Positions 1-6,474 of a stretch of 8,778 nt of DNA are shown piece by piece. The translations under genes were made by a program, and so were the position numbers. This DNA is from CAZWCX01 sp964632945 (GTDB lineage Bacteria; Planctomycetota; MHYJ01; WSZJ01; CAZWCX01), in contig CAZWCX010000210.1 of assembly GCA_964632945.1 (NCBI GenBank), positions 1-8,778 on the forward strand, in the 5' to 3' direction. The notes under the pieces are model-generated. The model saw only the letters and a list, made by a program, of their open reading frames with translations, did not search any database and had not been told where the DNA came from. Numbering within the stretch: the first letter of the stretch is position 1; every line of letters begins with the position of its first letter.

Positions 1-244
1 TGGCCATGACCGGGATGCTGGCGACGTCCAGGATCTCGCGGATCCGCCGGACGCTGGCCATGCGCGCGACGCCGCCCTGGGCGCGGATGTCGGCGGGCAC
101 GCGTTCCAGCGCCATCACCGCCGCGGCGCCGGCCTTTTCGGCGATCTGCGCCTGCTCGGCGTTGGTGACGTCCATGATGACGCCGCCCTTGAGCATCTCC
201 GCGAGCCCGGTCTTCAGTTTCAGGGTCCCGTGAGTGGTTTCCAT
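1..244 (-). CDS. pdxS: PdxS, pyridoxal 5'-phosphate synthase synthase subunit (N-terminal 81 residues, cut by window edge)
   Basis: PdxS is the synthase subunit of the DXP-independent vitamin B6 route. With ammonia from the glutaminase PdxT, it builds PLP from ribose 5-phosphate and glyceraldehyde 3-phosphate, as a cytosolic dodecamer. The 81 visible residues follow the family closely: the opening KTGLAEMLKGGVIMDVTNAEQAQIAEKAG block, then MALERVPADIR, GGVARM and IPVMA. Asp25 in MDVT corresponds to the conserved active-site aspartate near residue 24. The catalytic Schiff-base lysine (Lys81 in B. subtilis) should be the very next codon, just outside the window. The ATG at 244 is chosen because it gives the usual N-terminus and has GAGGAG 8 nt upstream. 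The gene follows a MocR-type regulator on the same strand, and pdxT would be expected next, beyond the edge. Identification is secure; completeness cannot be judged. Confidence 0.96.
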   Translation of the reverse strand, partial: METTHGTLKLKTGLAEMLKGGVIMDVTNAEQAQIAEKAGAAAVMALERVPADIRAQGGVARMASVRRIREILDVASIPVMA

Positions 245-252
245 GGTGGGTG

Positions 253-258
253 CTCCTC
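253..258 (-). promoter_or_regulatory. Shine-Dalgarno of pdxS
   Basis: GAGGAG on the minus strand lies 8 nt before the ATG at 244 and fixes that codon as the pdxS start. I see no convincing -10/-35 pair in the 142-bp gap upstream, so pdxS is probably transcribed with the regulator gene, at least in part. Confidence 0.75.
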
Positions 259-302
259 GTTCTCTCTTCGATGCCATCCCGTCCGGCGTGCGCATCCCCG
301 CC

Positions 303-325
303 CCGGGCCTGCCGGCGCGGCCCGG
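303..325 (-). other. GC-rich hairpin in the regulator-pdxS gap
   Basis: A perfect 7-bp inverted repeat (CCGGGCC / GGCCCGG) with a 9-nt loop lies between the regulator stop and the pdxS start. No T-tract follows on the minus strand, so it is not a standard intrinsic terminator. It could partly attenuate read-through, protect a processed transcript end, or simply reflect the high GC content. Confidence 0.3.
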
Positions 326-386
326 TCCCGCCGTTCCCCGGAGTCGTCCTGCACTCGAATCCAGGCGACCCCGCGATGCGGACCCC

Positions 387-1952
387 TCACACGAGGAGTC
401 CCAAACCCGTTGCGGATACCCGGACCGGCTTGCGCGCGAGCAATTCCTCGACCGTGCGACCGAGGATCTCGATCGAGCGGGAAAGGTCGCCCGGGGACGC
501 GTGCCCGTAGCCGAGCCGGAAACAATTCTGGTAACGCCCGTCGATGTCGTGCACCGGTCCGGGCGAAATCGCGACCCCCCGTTCCAGGGCGCGCAGGTAG
601 AGATCGACGCTCGACGCCTCTCCGGGAAGTTCCACCCAGAGCTGAAAGCCGCCCTCCGGCCGGGTGAAGCGAACTCCCTCGGGCATGTGCTTTTCCAATG
701 CCGCGATGGCGGCACGGCAGCGCACCCGATAGTGTTCGCGCACCCGCTCGAGGTGCGCGGCGTGACCGTCGGCGAGCCAGCGGGCCGCCACGGCCTGCGT
801 GAGCGCAGGGCTGCCGAGGTCGAGGTGCCGCTTGAACGGACCGAGGTCCTGGATCAGCGGCTGGTCGGCCACCAGGAAACCGGCGCGCAGACCGGTCATG
901 AAGTTCTTGGACAGCGAGCCGATCAGCACCCGCCGCCCGGGAGGAAGAAGCCCGTAAAGCCCCGGCTGCGCCTCCCCATCGAAGCGCAGATCCCGGAAAA
1001 TCTCGTCGACGATCACGATCCGGTCGCCCTGCGCCGTCCACGCCGCCAGCTGCTCCCGGGCCTCGCGATCGAACGACTGCCCGGTCGGATTGTGATGGTC
1101 CGGACAACAGTAGAGGAGGGATCGGCGAGCGGAAGCCGTGGCGGCCCGCGGCGCCAGGTCCAGGCTCGCGCCCCGCCAGGGGACGCTCTCGACCGCGTGA
1201 CCCACCATGGCGAAGGCGCTCGGGGTTCCCGTGAACGTGGGAGTCTCGCACAGAATGCCGCGCCCCTCGTCCAGCGCCCAGCACGCCAGCAGCATCACCG
1301 CCTGTTGCGACCCATTCGTCACGATCACCTGGTCCGCCGCGACATCGTAGCCCTGATGGCGCAGCCAGCGGGAGATCTCCTCCCGAAGTTCGGGCAGCCC
1401 GGTGGCCCCCCCGTAACTGAAAAGCCGACGCGGGTCCTCCGCCAGCGCCGCCCGGGTCAAGTGCGCCAGCACCTCTTCATGCACCGTGTCCGGAGGCGGA
1501 ACCCCGCCCCCCAGGTTGATCGTGCCCGGCGGCCGCGGCAGGGAAAGCAACTCGCGAAGCCCGCCCGCGAAGGACTCCCGCAGCCGTCGCACGGCCCGTT
1601 GCACCTCGGTCCTCCCCACGGCCGCCGGAGACCCGTCCTCCGCCTTCCCGCCGGCGCCCCCCTCCCGAGCGGCGGCCGCGACGAACGTCCCCCGACCCAC
1701 GTGGGAGGTGAGTACGCCCGCCCGCTCCAACTCTTGAAACGCGCGGACCACGGTTACCTTGTTCACCCCCAGCCGCTGCGACAGGTCGGATACCGAGGGA
1801 ATCCGGTCCCCGATTCGCAACCGCCCCTCGACGATCCCACCCCGGATCAGCGACTCCACCTGGCGGTACAGGGGCTCCCCCCCCTCCGAACGACGCGGCA
1901 TGCGCCACATCATCGCTCCCGCCGCGCGGGCCGGGTTCTTGTGGGCCATCAT
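387..1952 (-). CDS. MocR-family transcriptional regulator (GntR winged helix + aminotransferase-like PLP domain), probable PdxR-type
   Basis: Predicted cytosolic DNA-binding protein of 521 residues. Residues about 25-92 form a GntR-type winged helix (PLYRQVESLIRGGIVEG, then SDLSQRLGVNKVTVVRAFQELERAG and GRGTFV). An Ala/Gly-rich linker spans about 93-130. Residues 145-505 have the fold-type I aminotransferase layout: YGGATGLPELREEI, TNGSQQA, HHNPTG, the cofactor aspartate in IVDEIF (about 316), and the PLP-binding lysine in SLSKNFMTGLRAGF (about 349). All cofactor positions look intact, so PLP binding is expected. Members of this family use PLP or its adducts as effector rather than acting as enzymes. 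The pdxS gene directly downstream suggests a PdxR-like role in PLP homeostasis; this is inference. ATGs lie at 1958, 1952 and 1949. GGAGG directly abuts the first, so 1952 (6-nt spacing) or 1949 (9 nt) is preferred. Characterised pdxR genes are often divergent from pdxST, whereas here both genes point the same way. Confidence 0.92.
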   Translation of the reverse strand: MMAHKNPARAAGAMMWRMPRRSEGGEPLYRQVESLIRGGIVEGRLRIGDRIPSVSDLSQRLGVNKVTVVRAFQELERAGVLTSHVGRGTFVAAAAREGGAGGKAEDGSPAAVGRTEVQRAVRRLRESFAGGLRELLSLPRPPGTINLGGGVPPPDTVHEEVLAHLTRAALAEDPRRLFSYGGATGLPELREEISRWLRHQGYDVAADQVIVTNGSQQAVMLLACWALDEGRGILCETPTFTGTPSAFAMVGHAVESVPWRGASLDLAPRAATASARRSLLYCCPDHHNPTGQSFDREAREQLAAWTAQGDRIVIVDEIFRDLRFDGEAQPGLYGLLPPGRRVLIGSLSKNFMTGLRAGFLVADQPLIQDLGPFKRHLDLGSPALTQAVAARWLADGHAAHLERVREHYRVRCRAAIAALEKHMPEGVRFTRPEGGFQLWVELPGEASSVDLYLRALERGVAISPGPVHDIDGRYQNCFRLGYGHASPGDLSRSIEILGRTVEELLARKPVRVSATGLGLLV

Positions 1953-1958
1953 CACCAT

Positions 1959-1963
1959 CCTCC
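1959..1963 (-). promoter_or_regulatory. Shine-Dalgarno that decides the regulator start
   Basis: GGAGG on the minus strand is immediately followed by ATG GTG ATG ATG. The first ATG (1958) has no spacing at all, so initiation should occur at 1952 or 1949. This removes two or three residues from the longest reading. Confidence 0.65.
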
Positions 1964-1978
1964 AGCGGACGGGAGGGG

Positions 1979-2006
1979 ATTATACGGATATACCGATACA
2001 ATGCAA
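1979..2006 (-). promoter_or_regulatory. Sigma-70-type promoter of the MocR regulator (and probably pdxS)
   Basis: On the minus strand, TTGCAT (2006-2001) and a perfect TATAAT (1984-1979) are separated by 16 nt. This predicts a transcription start near 1972 and a leader of about 20 nt that contains the GGAGG. The sequence upstream of the -35 (about 2010-2042) is A/T-rich (TATATAAATATTTA), as in an UP element, within otherwise GC-rich DNA. Repeats in the spacer suggest the promoter is blocked by a bound regulator. Confidence 0.7.
1981..1996. promoter_or_regulatory. Candidate MocR operator: tandem 8-bp repeat overlapping the core promoter
   Basis: TATACGGA (1981-1988) is followed directly by TATACCGA (1989-1996), a 7/8 match. 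The same stretch contains a CGG-N5-CCG inverted repeat (1985-1995). The site fills the spacer between the -10 and -35 boxes, a position suited to repression. MocR-family regulators are known to bind direct-repeat operators. That this regulator binds here is inference from position. Confidence 0.5.
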
Positions 2007-2066
2007 GCCAAAAGTGATATCTGTAAATATTTATATAGCAGCATGTTGTGATTAGATTGGAAATCG

Positions 2067-2078
2067 TGTCGATACAAT
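2067..2078. promoter_or_regulatory. Distal half-site matching the promoter-proximal operator
   Basis: CGATACAAT at 2070-2078 repeats exactly the nine bases at 1994-2002. Extended to 12 bp (2067-2078 against 1991-2002) ten positions match. The two copies have the same orientation and lie 76 bp apart, about seven helical turns, so a regulator could bridge them. The distal copy also sits in a short palindrome, ATCG-TGT-CGAT (2063-2073). Confidence 0.4.
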
Positions 2079-2079
2079 C

Positions 2080-2527
2080 AGGACGTGCCTGGGCGAGATT
2101 TCGCCCGCCGGGGGAGGGGAAATGCCCGGTCGAGGGCCAGGTCAACGCTCGGCGGAAAGTCCGCGAAACCACCCGTCGCCAGGAGCCCCGGGCCGGGACT
2201 CGCGAATGCCGCATGGCGCGGGCCGCCGTCACCGGGGTCCAGGCCGACTCCCCGCGCGACCGACCCCGTCGGTGCAGGGAGCCCCATCCGCGAGCACCGA
2301 ATCTCGCTCCGCCGGTCCCACGAGTCCGTGCGTCCTGGAGTGGCCACCCCGCGATCCGGCGGCGGTCCCGCCCCCCGGCACGCGCCCTCGTGCGCGCCGG
2401 GAGGCGGAGGGCGCCGAAGGGTCGAGGATCGCCGAAAGGACTGCGCGGGTCCGGTGCGCCGTGCGGCGTTCGGCCCCGTCCGGGACTCCGGCGCACTCCC
2501 GGCCTGTCCGCGGCCGGGACCGAATCC
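2080..2527. other. About 450 bp with no recognisable gene
   Basis: This stretch separates the regulator's control region from the thiamine-binding gene. Open frames exist on both strands, but their translations are Arg/Pro/Gly-rich with no family I recognise. A GGAAAGTCCG stretch near 2153-2162 recalls one piece of RNase P RNA, but the rest of that RNA's conserved core is absent. No tRNA, tmRNA or SRP RNA signature was found. The region may hold a decayed gene, an unknown small RNA, or nothing functional beyond the hairpin at its right end. Confidence 0.5.
2498..2518 (-). terminator. Possible terminator hairpin after the thiamine-binding gene
   Basis: A perfect 7-bp GC stem (CCCGGCC / GGCCGGG) with a 7-nt loop starts 9 nt after the TAG stop of the minus-strand gene. 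No T-run follows. It may act as a transcript end or stabiliser, but it does not have the full form of an intrinsic terminator. Confidence 0.35.
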
Positions 2528-2836
2528 CTACCGGCTGAGCTTTCGTCGCAGCCTGCGCTCGACCGCATCGACCTTCGCGTCCAACCGGCCGGCCTTTCCC
2601 CGGCGGGCGTCGATCTTGATCGACACGCTGACGCGCGGGCAGTCCCGGCTCAATCGCCGGTAGCACTTCGTGACCACGGCCAGGACCTCGTCCCACTCCC
2701 CCTCGACGACGGTGCCCATGGGGTTGAGGCGGTAGCGGAGTCCGGACCGGTCCACGAGGTCGACGCAGCGCGCGACGTAGCGACTCACGCTTTCTCCCTT
2801 GCCGATGGGAGTCATGCTGAATTCGAGCAGGACCAT
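2528..2836 (-). CDS. MTH1187/YqgV family thiamine-binding protein (UPF0045)
   Basis: A small 102-residue protein of the MTH1187/YkoF-like family, a ferredoxin-like fold that forms oligomers. Some members bind thiamine; the physiological role is not well defined. Family hallmarks are all present: VLLEFSMTPIGKGESVSRYVARCVDLV at the N-terminus, LNPMGTVVEGEWDEVLAVV in the middle (35-56), and RVSVSIKIDARRGKAGRLDAKVDAVERRL near the C-terminus. Length is typical. There is no signal peptide or membrane segment, so it should be cytosolic. The ATG at 2836 has AGGAGG 5 nt upstream, and that site abuts the mutS2 stop codon, so translation is probably coupled to mutS2. A functional link to MutS2 is not obvious. 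The C-terminus (RRLRRKLSR) is strongly basic. Confidence 0.9.
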   Translation of the reverse strand: MVLLEFSMTPIGKGESVSRYVARCVDLVDRSGLRYRLNPMGTVVEGEWDEVLAVVTKCYRRLSRDCPRVSVSIKIDARRGKAGRLDAKVDAVERRLRRKLSR

Positions 2837-2841
2837 GACGG

Positions 2842-2847
2842 CCTCCT
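2842..2847 (-). promoter_or_regulatory. Shine-Dalgarno overlapping the mutS2 stop codon
   Basis: AGGAGG on the minus strand shares its first base with the last base of the mutS2 TAA (2849-2847) and lies 5 nt before the ATG at 2836. This layout implies co-transcription and translational coupling of the two genes. Confidence 0.75.
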
Positions 2848-5231
2848 TACCTCTCCCGCTTCCACTCGACGACGGTCACCCCCTGCCCCCCCTCCTCGGG
2901 TCGCCCCGCACGGAACGCCCCCACGAGCGGATGGGCGCGCAGGATTTCGCGCACGGCGTCCTGCAGGGCGCCGGTTCCGTATCCGTGGACGATTTCCACG
3001 CTCGGGTGGCGGACCAGGAAGGCGGAATCGAGAAAGCGCCGGAGTTCCGCCTTGGCCTCGTCCACGCGGCGGCCGAGGAGGTGGAGTCGACGCCCCGTCG
3101 GGGCGGCGTTTTTTGCGCGCACGACCTGGGCGTCGAACACCGCGGGGGCGCGCGACGGCGCCGGCACGGACGTCTCCTCGGCGAGATCTTCGAACGACAC
3201 TTCGATGGTCATGTCGCCGGTATCGACCCGCGCGCGACGCTTGCGTTCGTTCACGTGCGTCACGGTCCCGGTGGCGTGGAACTTCGCCAGGCGCACGCGG
3301 AGCCCCGGCCGAATCGAAGTCGGGGCCGTTTCCGGGGCGGACTCCGGATCGCCGGGGGTCCGCTTTTCCAGGTCCCCGGACACCTGGTTCAGGCGCCGGC
3401 GCGCCTCCTCGCGCACCTTGGCCGGCGCTTCGCCGCGCTCCTTCCGTTTCAACTCCTCGAGCAGGGCGTCGATCTCCCGGCGGGCCTCCTCGAGGAAGCG
3501 TTCCGCTTCCTCCTGGGTGCTGCGCCGGAGATTCGCCTTCTCCGCCTTCCAGCCCGCGACCTGTTCGCGCAGCCGTTCCTCCAGCGCGGCGACTTCGGAG
3601 CGGGCGCGCTGGGCGGCATCCCGTTCCTGTTCCAGCGCGCGCCGCTGCTCGTGCAGATCCCGGATGATCCGTTCGAGGTCGAGCCGCTTCTCGCCGATGG
3701 CCGCGCGCGCGCGCGCGACCAGGTCCTCCGGCATGCCGAGCCGGCGGGCGATGATCAGCGCGTTGCTGTTTCCGGGCAGGCCTTCGATCAGCCGGTAGGT
3801 CGGTCGCAGCGACTCCGGATCGAACGCGACCGAGGCGTTGGACATTCCCTCGCGGAGGTGCGCCAGCAGCTTGAGATCGCTCAGGTGGGTGGTCGCGATC
3901 GACACCGCTCCGCGCTCCAACAGGGCTTCGAGGATCGCTTCGCCGAGCGGCCCGCCCTCGGCGGGGTCCGTGCCGGCGCCCAATTCGTCGAGGAGCGCCA
4001 GCGTGCGGCCGTCGGCCTCCGCCAGGATGGCGATGATGCGCGTCAGGTGGGCGGAAAAGGTGCTCAGGCTCTGCTCGATGCTCTGTTCGTCGCCGATGTC
4101 GCAGTAGATCTTCTCGAAGACGCCCAGCCGCGAACCGGCATCCACCGGGACCGGGAGCCCGGCTTGTGCGAGCAGCGCCAGCAGACCGACGGTCTTCAGG
4201 GTCACGGTCTTGCCGCCGGTGTTGGGACCGGTGATGACCAGGGTGCGGTACGTCTCCCCCACGCGCACGTCGATCGGCACGGTTGGATGGCCCGCGAACA
4301 CCAGCAGCGGATGCCGGGCGGCAAGGAGGACCACCTCCGGACGGTCGGAGAGCGCGGGGGTGGTCATCGCGAACTGCGCGGCAAAGCGCGCGAGGGCGGA
4401 AAAGAAGTCGAGATCGACGAGCAGCCAGTGGTTGAGCTCGATCGTTCGGAGTTCGGCCCCGACCTCGCGCGTGAGCTGGCGCAGGATGCGCTGCACCTCC
4501 GTCCGCTCCTGGGAACGGAGATCCCGCAGGCGATTCCCGGGTTCCACGATCTCTTCCGGTTCGATGAACACCGTGTTTCCGCTGTCGGAGCGGTCATGGA
4601 CGATGCCGCGGAGGCGGTGCCGTTCCGCGGCCTTGACCGGGAGAACGGTGCGCCCGTCCCGCTGGGTGACGTAGGCGTCCTGGAGAAACCCCTGCGCCTC
4701 CCGGGAGCGCAGGATCGCCTCCACGCGGGTGCGGATCTGTTCCTCCGCGGAGCGCGCGTCGCGGCGAATCGCGCGGAGATCCGCACTGGCGCGGTCGGTG
4801 ACCGTGCCGTCGTCGGCGATGGCCTCGCGGAGCCTCTCCTCCAGACGCGGCAGGGGGGTGATGGACCGGGCGACCCCCTTGAGGTCGGGAACGGGATGCT
4901 GGGTACCGAGTACCGCCTGGCGCACGAGCCGGGCCGCCTGCAATTCGTCGGCGACCTGCAGCAACCCGGCCGGCTCCACGGCGGAGTCCTCCATGCGCGC
5001 GAGCTGGAACACCGCTTTCAGATCATGGATCCCGTCCAGCGGTACCACGACGCGCTCGTCCTGAAGACGGCGGAAGTCGGCGGTCAGCCGCTGACGCCGG
5101 CGGATCTCCTCGGCGTCCCGCAGGGGCCGGACGGCGAGCAGGGCCTCGCGTCCCGGGGCCGAGGCGGCGAAATCGGCCAGGCGTGCGAGCACCTTGGGGA
5201 ATTCCAGGACCAGCAGAGTATGGTCGTCCAT
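2847..5231 (-). CDS. mutS2: MutS2, endonuclease/ribosome-quality-control ATPase of the MutS family
   Basis: A 794-residue cytosolic protein, near the family's usual length. It lacks the MutS mismatch-recognition domain and begins with the core/clamp region (about 1-300). The ABC-type ATPase follows: Walker A GPNTGGKT (335-342), signature region SLSTFSAHL (388-396), Walker B LALLDE (411-416) with DELGAGTDP, and the TTH switch histidine (447-449). A charged coiled coil spans about 510-620, a KOW-like segment about 641-662, and a C-terminal Smr domain about 712-794 with HGYGTGAL (749-756). MutS2 proteins have been linked to suppression of recombination and, more recently, to rescue of collided ribosomes. 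Oddity: where the Smr domain normally has LDLRG this protein reads LHLLG (716-720), replacing the aspartate. The ATG at 5231 (MDDHTLLVLEFPKVL) matches family N-termini. An upstream in-frame extension is Arg/Ser/Gly-rich and crosses the divergent promoter region, so it was rejected. Confidence 0.96.
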   Translation of the reverse strand: MDDHTLLVLEFPKVLARLADFAASAPGREALLAVRPLRDAEEIRRRQRLTADFRRLQDERVVVPLDGIHDLKAVFQLARMEDSAVEPAGLLQVADELQAARLVRQAVLGTQHPVPDLKGVARSITPLPRLEERLREAIADDGTVTDRASADLRAIRRDARSAEEQIRTRVEAILRSREAQGFLQDAYVTQRDGRTVLPVKAAERHRLRGIVHDRSDSGNTVFIEPEEIVEPGNRLRDLRSQERTEVQRILRQLTREVGAELRTIELNHWLLVDLDFFSALARFAAQFAMTTPALSDRPEVVLLAARHPLLVFAGHPTVPIDVRVGETYRTLVITGPNTGGKTVTLKTVGLLALLAQAGLPVPVDAGSRLGVFEKIYCDIGDEQSIEQSLSTFSAHLTRIIAILAEADGRTLALLDELGAGTDPAEGGPLGEAILEALLERGAVSIATTHLSDLKLLAHLREGMSNASVAFDPESLRPTYRLIEGLPGNSNALIIARRLGMPEDLVARARAAIGEKRLDLERIIRDLHEQRRALEQERDAAQRARSEVAALEERLREQVAGWKAEKANLRRSTQEEAERFLEEARREIDALLEELKRKERGEAPAKVREEARRRLNQVSGDLEKRTPGDPESAPETAPTSIRPGLRVRLAKFHATGTVTHVNERKRRARVDTGDMTIEVSFEDLAEETSVPAPSRAPAVFDAQVVRAKNAAPTGRRLHLLGRRVDEAKAELRRFLDSAFLVRHPSVEIVHGYGTGALQDAVREILRAHPLVGAFRAGRPEEGGQGVTVVEWKRER

Positions 5232-5239
5232 GGCGCGCC

Positions 5240-5266
5240 ATTGTACGCGACGAGAGCCCGCCCGCA
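5240..5266 (-). promoter_or_regulatory. Candidate leaderless promoter of mutS2
   Basis: On the minus strand, TACAAT (5245-5240) lies only 8 nt before the mutS2 ATG, with a weak TTGCGG -35 placed 16 nt upstream. The expected transcription start would fall at or next to the start codon, and no clear Shine-Dalgarno is present. This fits a leaderless mRNA. The -35 match is poor. Confidence 0.4.
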
Positions 5267-5328
5267 AAGGCCTGTCCCGCCTGCCGGTTTGAGACCCCGT
5301 CCCACGCTCGGGGACCGTCCTTCCCCGC

Positions 5329-5357
5329 TTGCCACCCGGCGGCGACCGTGATAGAGT
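5329..5357 (+). promoter_or_regulatory. Candidate promoter of the add operon
   Basis: TTGCCA (5329-5334) and TAGAGT (5352-5357) are separated by 17 nt, predicting a start near 5364 and a leader of about 25 nt. The leader contains the purine-rich GAGAGGA (5375-5381) before the ATG at 5389. It lies in the 157-bp gap shared with the divergent mutS2 promoter. Confidence 0.45.
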
Positions 5358-5388
5358 AGCCGCCCGACCCGAACGAGAGGAATTCACC

Positions 5389-6474
5389 ATGAGCGCGCTT
5401 GGCGAAGCCGATCTTCTCCCGCTCCCGAAGGTGGCGCTGCACGAGCACATCGACGGGGGCCTGCGGCCCTCGACGATCATCGAACTGGCGCGCGGTCAGA
5501 AGGTGGAGCTCCCGACGCGGGATCCCGGGGAGCTGGCGGAGTGGTTCTTCCGCGGCGCGAACCGCGGCAGCCTGCCCCTCTACCTCGAGGGGTTCGGCGT
5601 GACGATTTCGGTGATGCAGTCCGCCGAGGCCCTCAGCCGGGTCGCCTACGAATTGCTCGAGGACATGCACCGCGAGGGAATGGTGTACGCGGAGCTCCGA
5701 TTCGCCCCCGTCTTTCACACCCAGCGCGGTCTGAACCTGGAGCAGGTCGTGGCCGCGGTGGCGTCGGGGATGGAACAGGCGCGGCGGGAGTTCGGGATCG
5801 TCTCGGGGCTGATCGTGTGCGCCATGCGCGACCGCAGCGATTCGCTGGAAATGGCGGAACTCGCGCTCGATTTTCGCGACCGGGGCGTCGTGGGCTTCGA
5901 CATCGCCGGCGAAGAATCCGGGCATCCGCCCAAGCGCCACATCGAAGCGTTCCACCTCATCCAGCGCGAGAATTTCAACATCACCATCCACGCCGGCGAG
6001 GCGTTCGGGATGGAGTCGATCTGGCAAGCGGTCCAGTTCTGCGGGGCTCACCGGCTCGGCCACGCCACGAGGCTCTCCGAGGACATCGCAGTCGGCGACG
6101 GCAAAGTCGTGCGTCTCGGCCGCCTCGCCCAGTACGTGCTCGATCACCGTATCCCGCTGGAGATCTGTCTCTCCAGCAACGTCCACACCGGCGCGGCGCC
6201 GTCCATCGAAAAGCACCCCTTCGGGCTCTACTTCGAGCAGAAATTCCGCGTCACCCTCAACACCGACAACCGGCTGATGAGCCGGACGACGCAAACGGCG
6301 GAATTGCTGGCGGCACACCGGGCGTTCGGGCTGACCCTGGGTGACCTCGAGAAATTGACCATCAACGCCATGAAGAGTGCATTCATCCCCTACGACCGGC
6401 GGTGCGACATCATCTACAACCGGATCAAGCCCGGCTTCAAGGCAGCCGCAGAGCGGCTGGCAGCGCGGCGGTGA
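5389..6474 (+). CDS. add: Adenosine deaminase
   Basis: A 361-residue cytosolic metal-dependent hydrolase of the adenosine/AMP deaminase family, converting adenosine (and usually deoxyadenosine) to inosine and ammonia in purine salvage. The metal and catalytic residues are visible in order: LHEHIDGGL (His18, His20), YAELRFAP (100-107), GFDIAGEE (169-176), ITIHAGEA (His201, Glu204), RLGHATRL (His225), ICLSSNVHTG (259-268) and VTLNTDNRLMS (Asp293). The NTDN form, with Asn after the metal aspartate, is seen in some bacterial adenosine deaminases. CLSSN replaces the commoner CPxSN. The start at 5389 is chosen because of the AGAGGA upstream and because the HxH motif then falls at the normal distance from the N-terminus. 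The gene heads a three-gene operon, and its TGA overlaps the GTG start of the next gene. Activity on related substrates such as 6-aminodeoxyfutalosine cannot be excluded from sequence alone. Confidence 0.93.
   Translation: MSALGEADLLPLPKVALHEHIDGGLRPSTIIELARGQKVELPTRDPGELAEWFFRGANRGSLPLYLEGFGVTISVMQSAEALSRVAYELLEDMHREGMVYAELRFAPVFHTQRGLNLEQVVAAVASGMEQARREFGIVSGLIVCAMRDRSDSLEMAELALDFRDRGVVGFDIAGEESGHPPKRHIEAFHLIQRENFNITIHAGEAFGMESIWQAVQFCGAHRLGHATRLSEDIAVGDGKVVRLGRLAQYVLDHRIPLEICLSSNVHTGAAPSIEKHPFGLYFEQKFRVTLNTDNRLMSRTTQTAELLAAHRAFGLTLGDLEKLTINAMKSAFIPYDRRCDIIYNRIKPGFKAAAERLAARR

Noticed and set aside
234..2051. 605-aa open frame on the plus strand opposite the MocR regulator
   Set aside because: Arg/Pro/Gly-rich with no recognisable domain, and fully antisense to a gene with clear motifs; typical of high-GC codon bias.
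2153..2162. GGAAAGTCCG, resembling a conserved piece of RNase P RNA
   Set aside because: The preceding GAG and following GGGCT are missing, and the other conserved core segments of RNase P RNA are not found nearby.
2078..2347. 89-aa open frame on the minus strand in the 450-bp gap
   Set aside because: Its codon third positions are less GC-biased than expected, it resembles no family, and I see no Shine-Dalgarno; not enough to call a gene.
3099..3114. A6 run on the minus strand in mutS2 as a possible frameshift site
   Set aside because: The reading frame continues unbroken into a complete Smr domain, and no stimulatory structure or alternative product is evident.
2799..5351. 850-aa open frame on the plus strand opposite mutS2
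   Set aside because: Antisense to a well-supported MutS2 with intact Walker motifs; the product matches no family I know.
5232..5480. 83-residue N-terminal extension of MutS2
   Set aside because: Low-complexity Arg/Ser/Gly sequence that crosses the divergent promoter region and part of add; family members start at the MDDHTLL-like position.
5023..6318. 431-aa open frame on the minus strand opposite add
   Set aside because: Would overlap mutS2 and its promoter and is antisense to a clear adenosine deaminase.
6402..6470. Upstream GTG start for the diguanylate cyclase
   Set aside because: It would overlap add by 73 nt and has no ribosome binding site; the GTGA overlap at 6471 is the usual operon arrangement.
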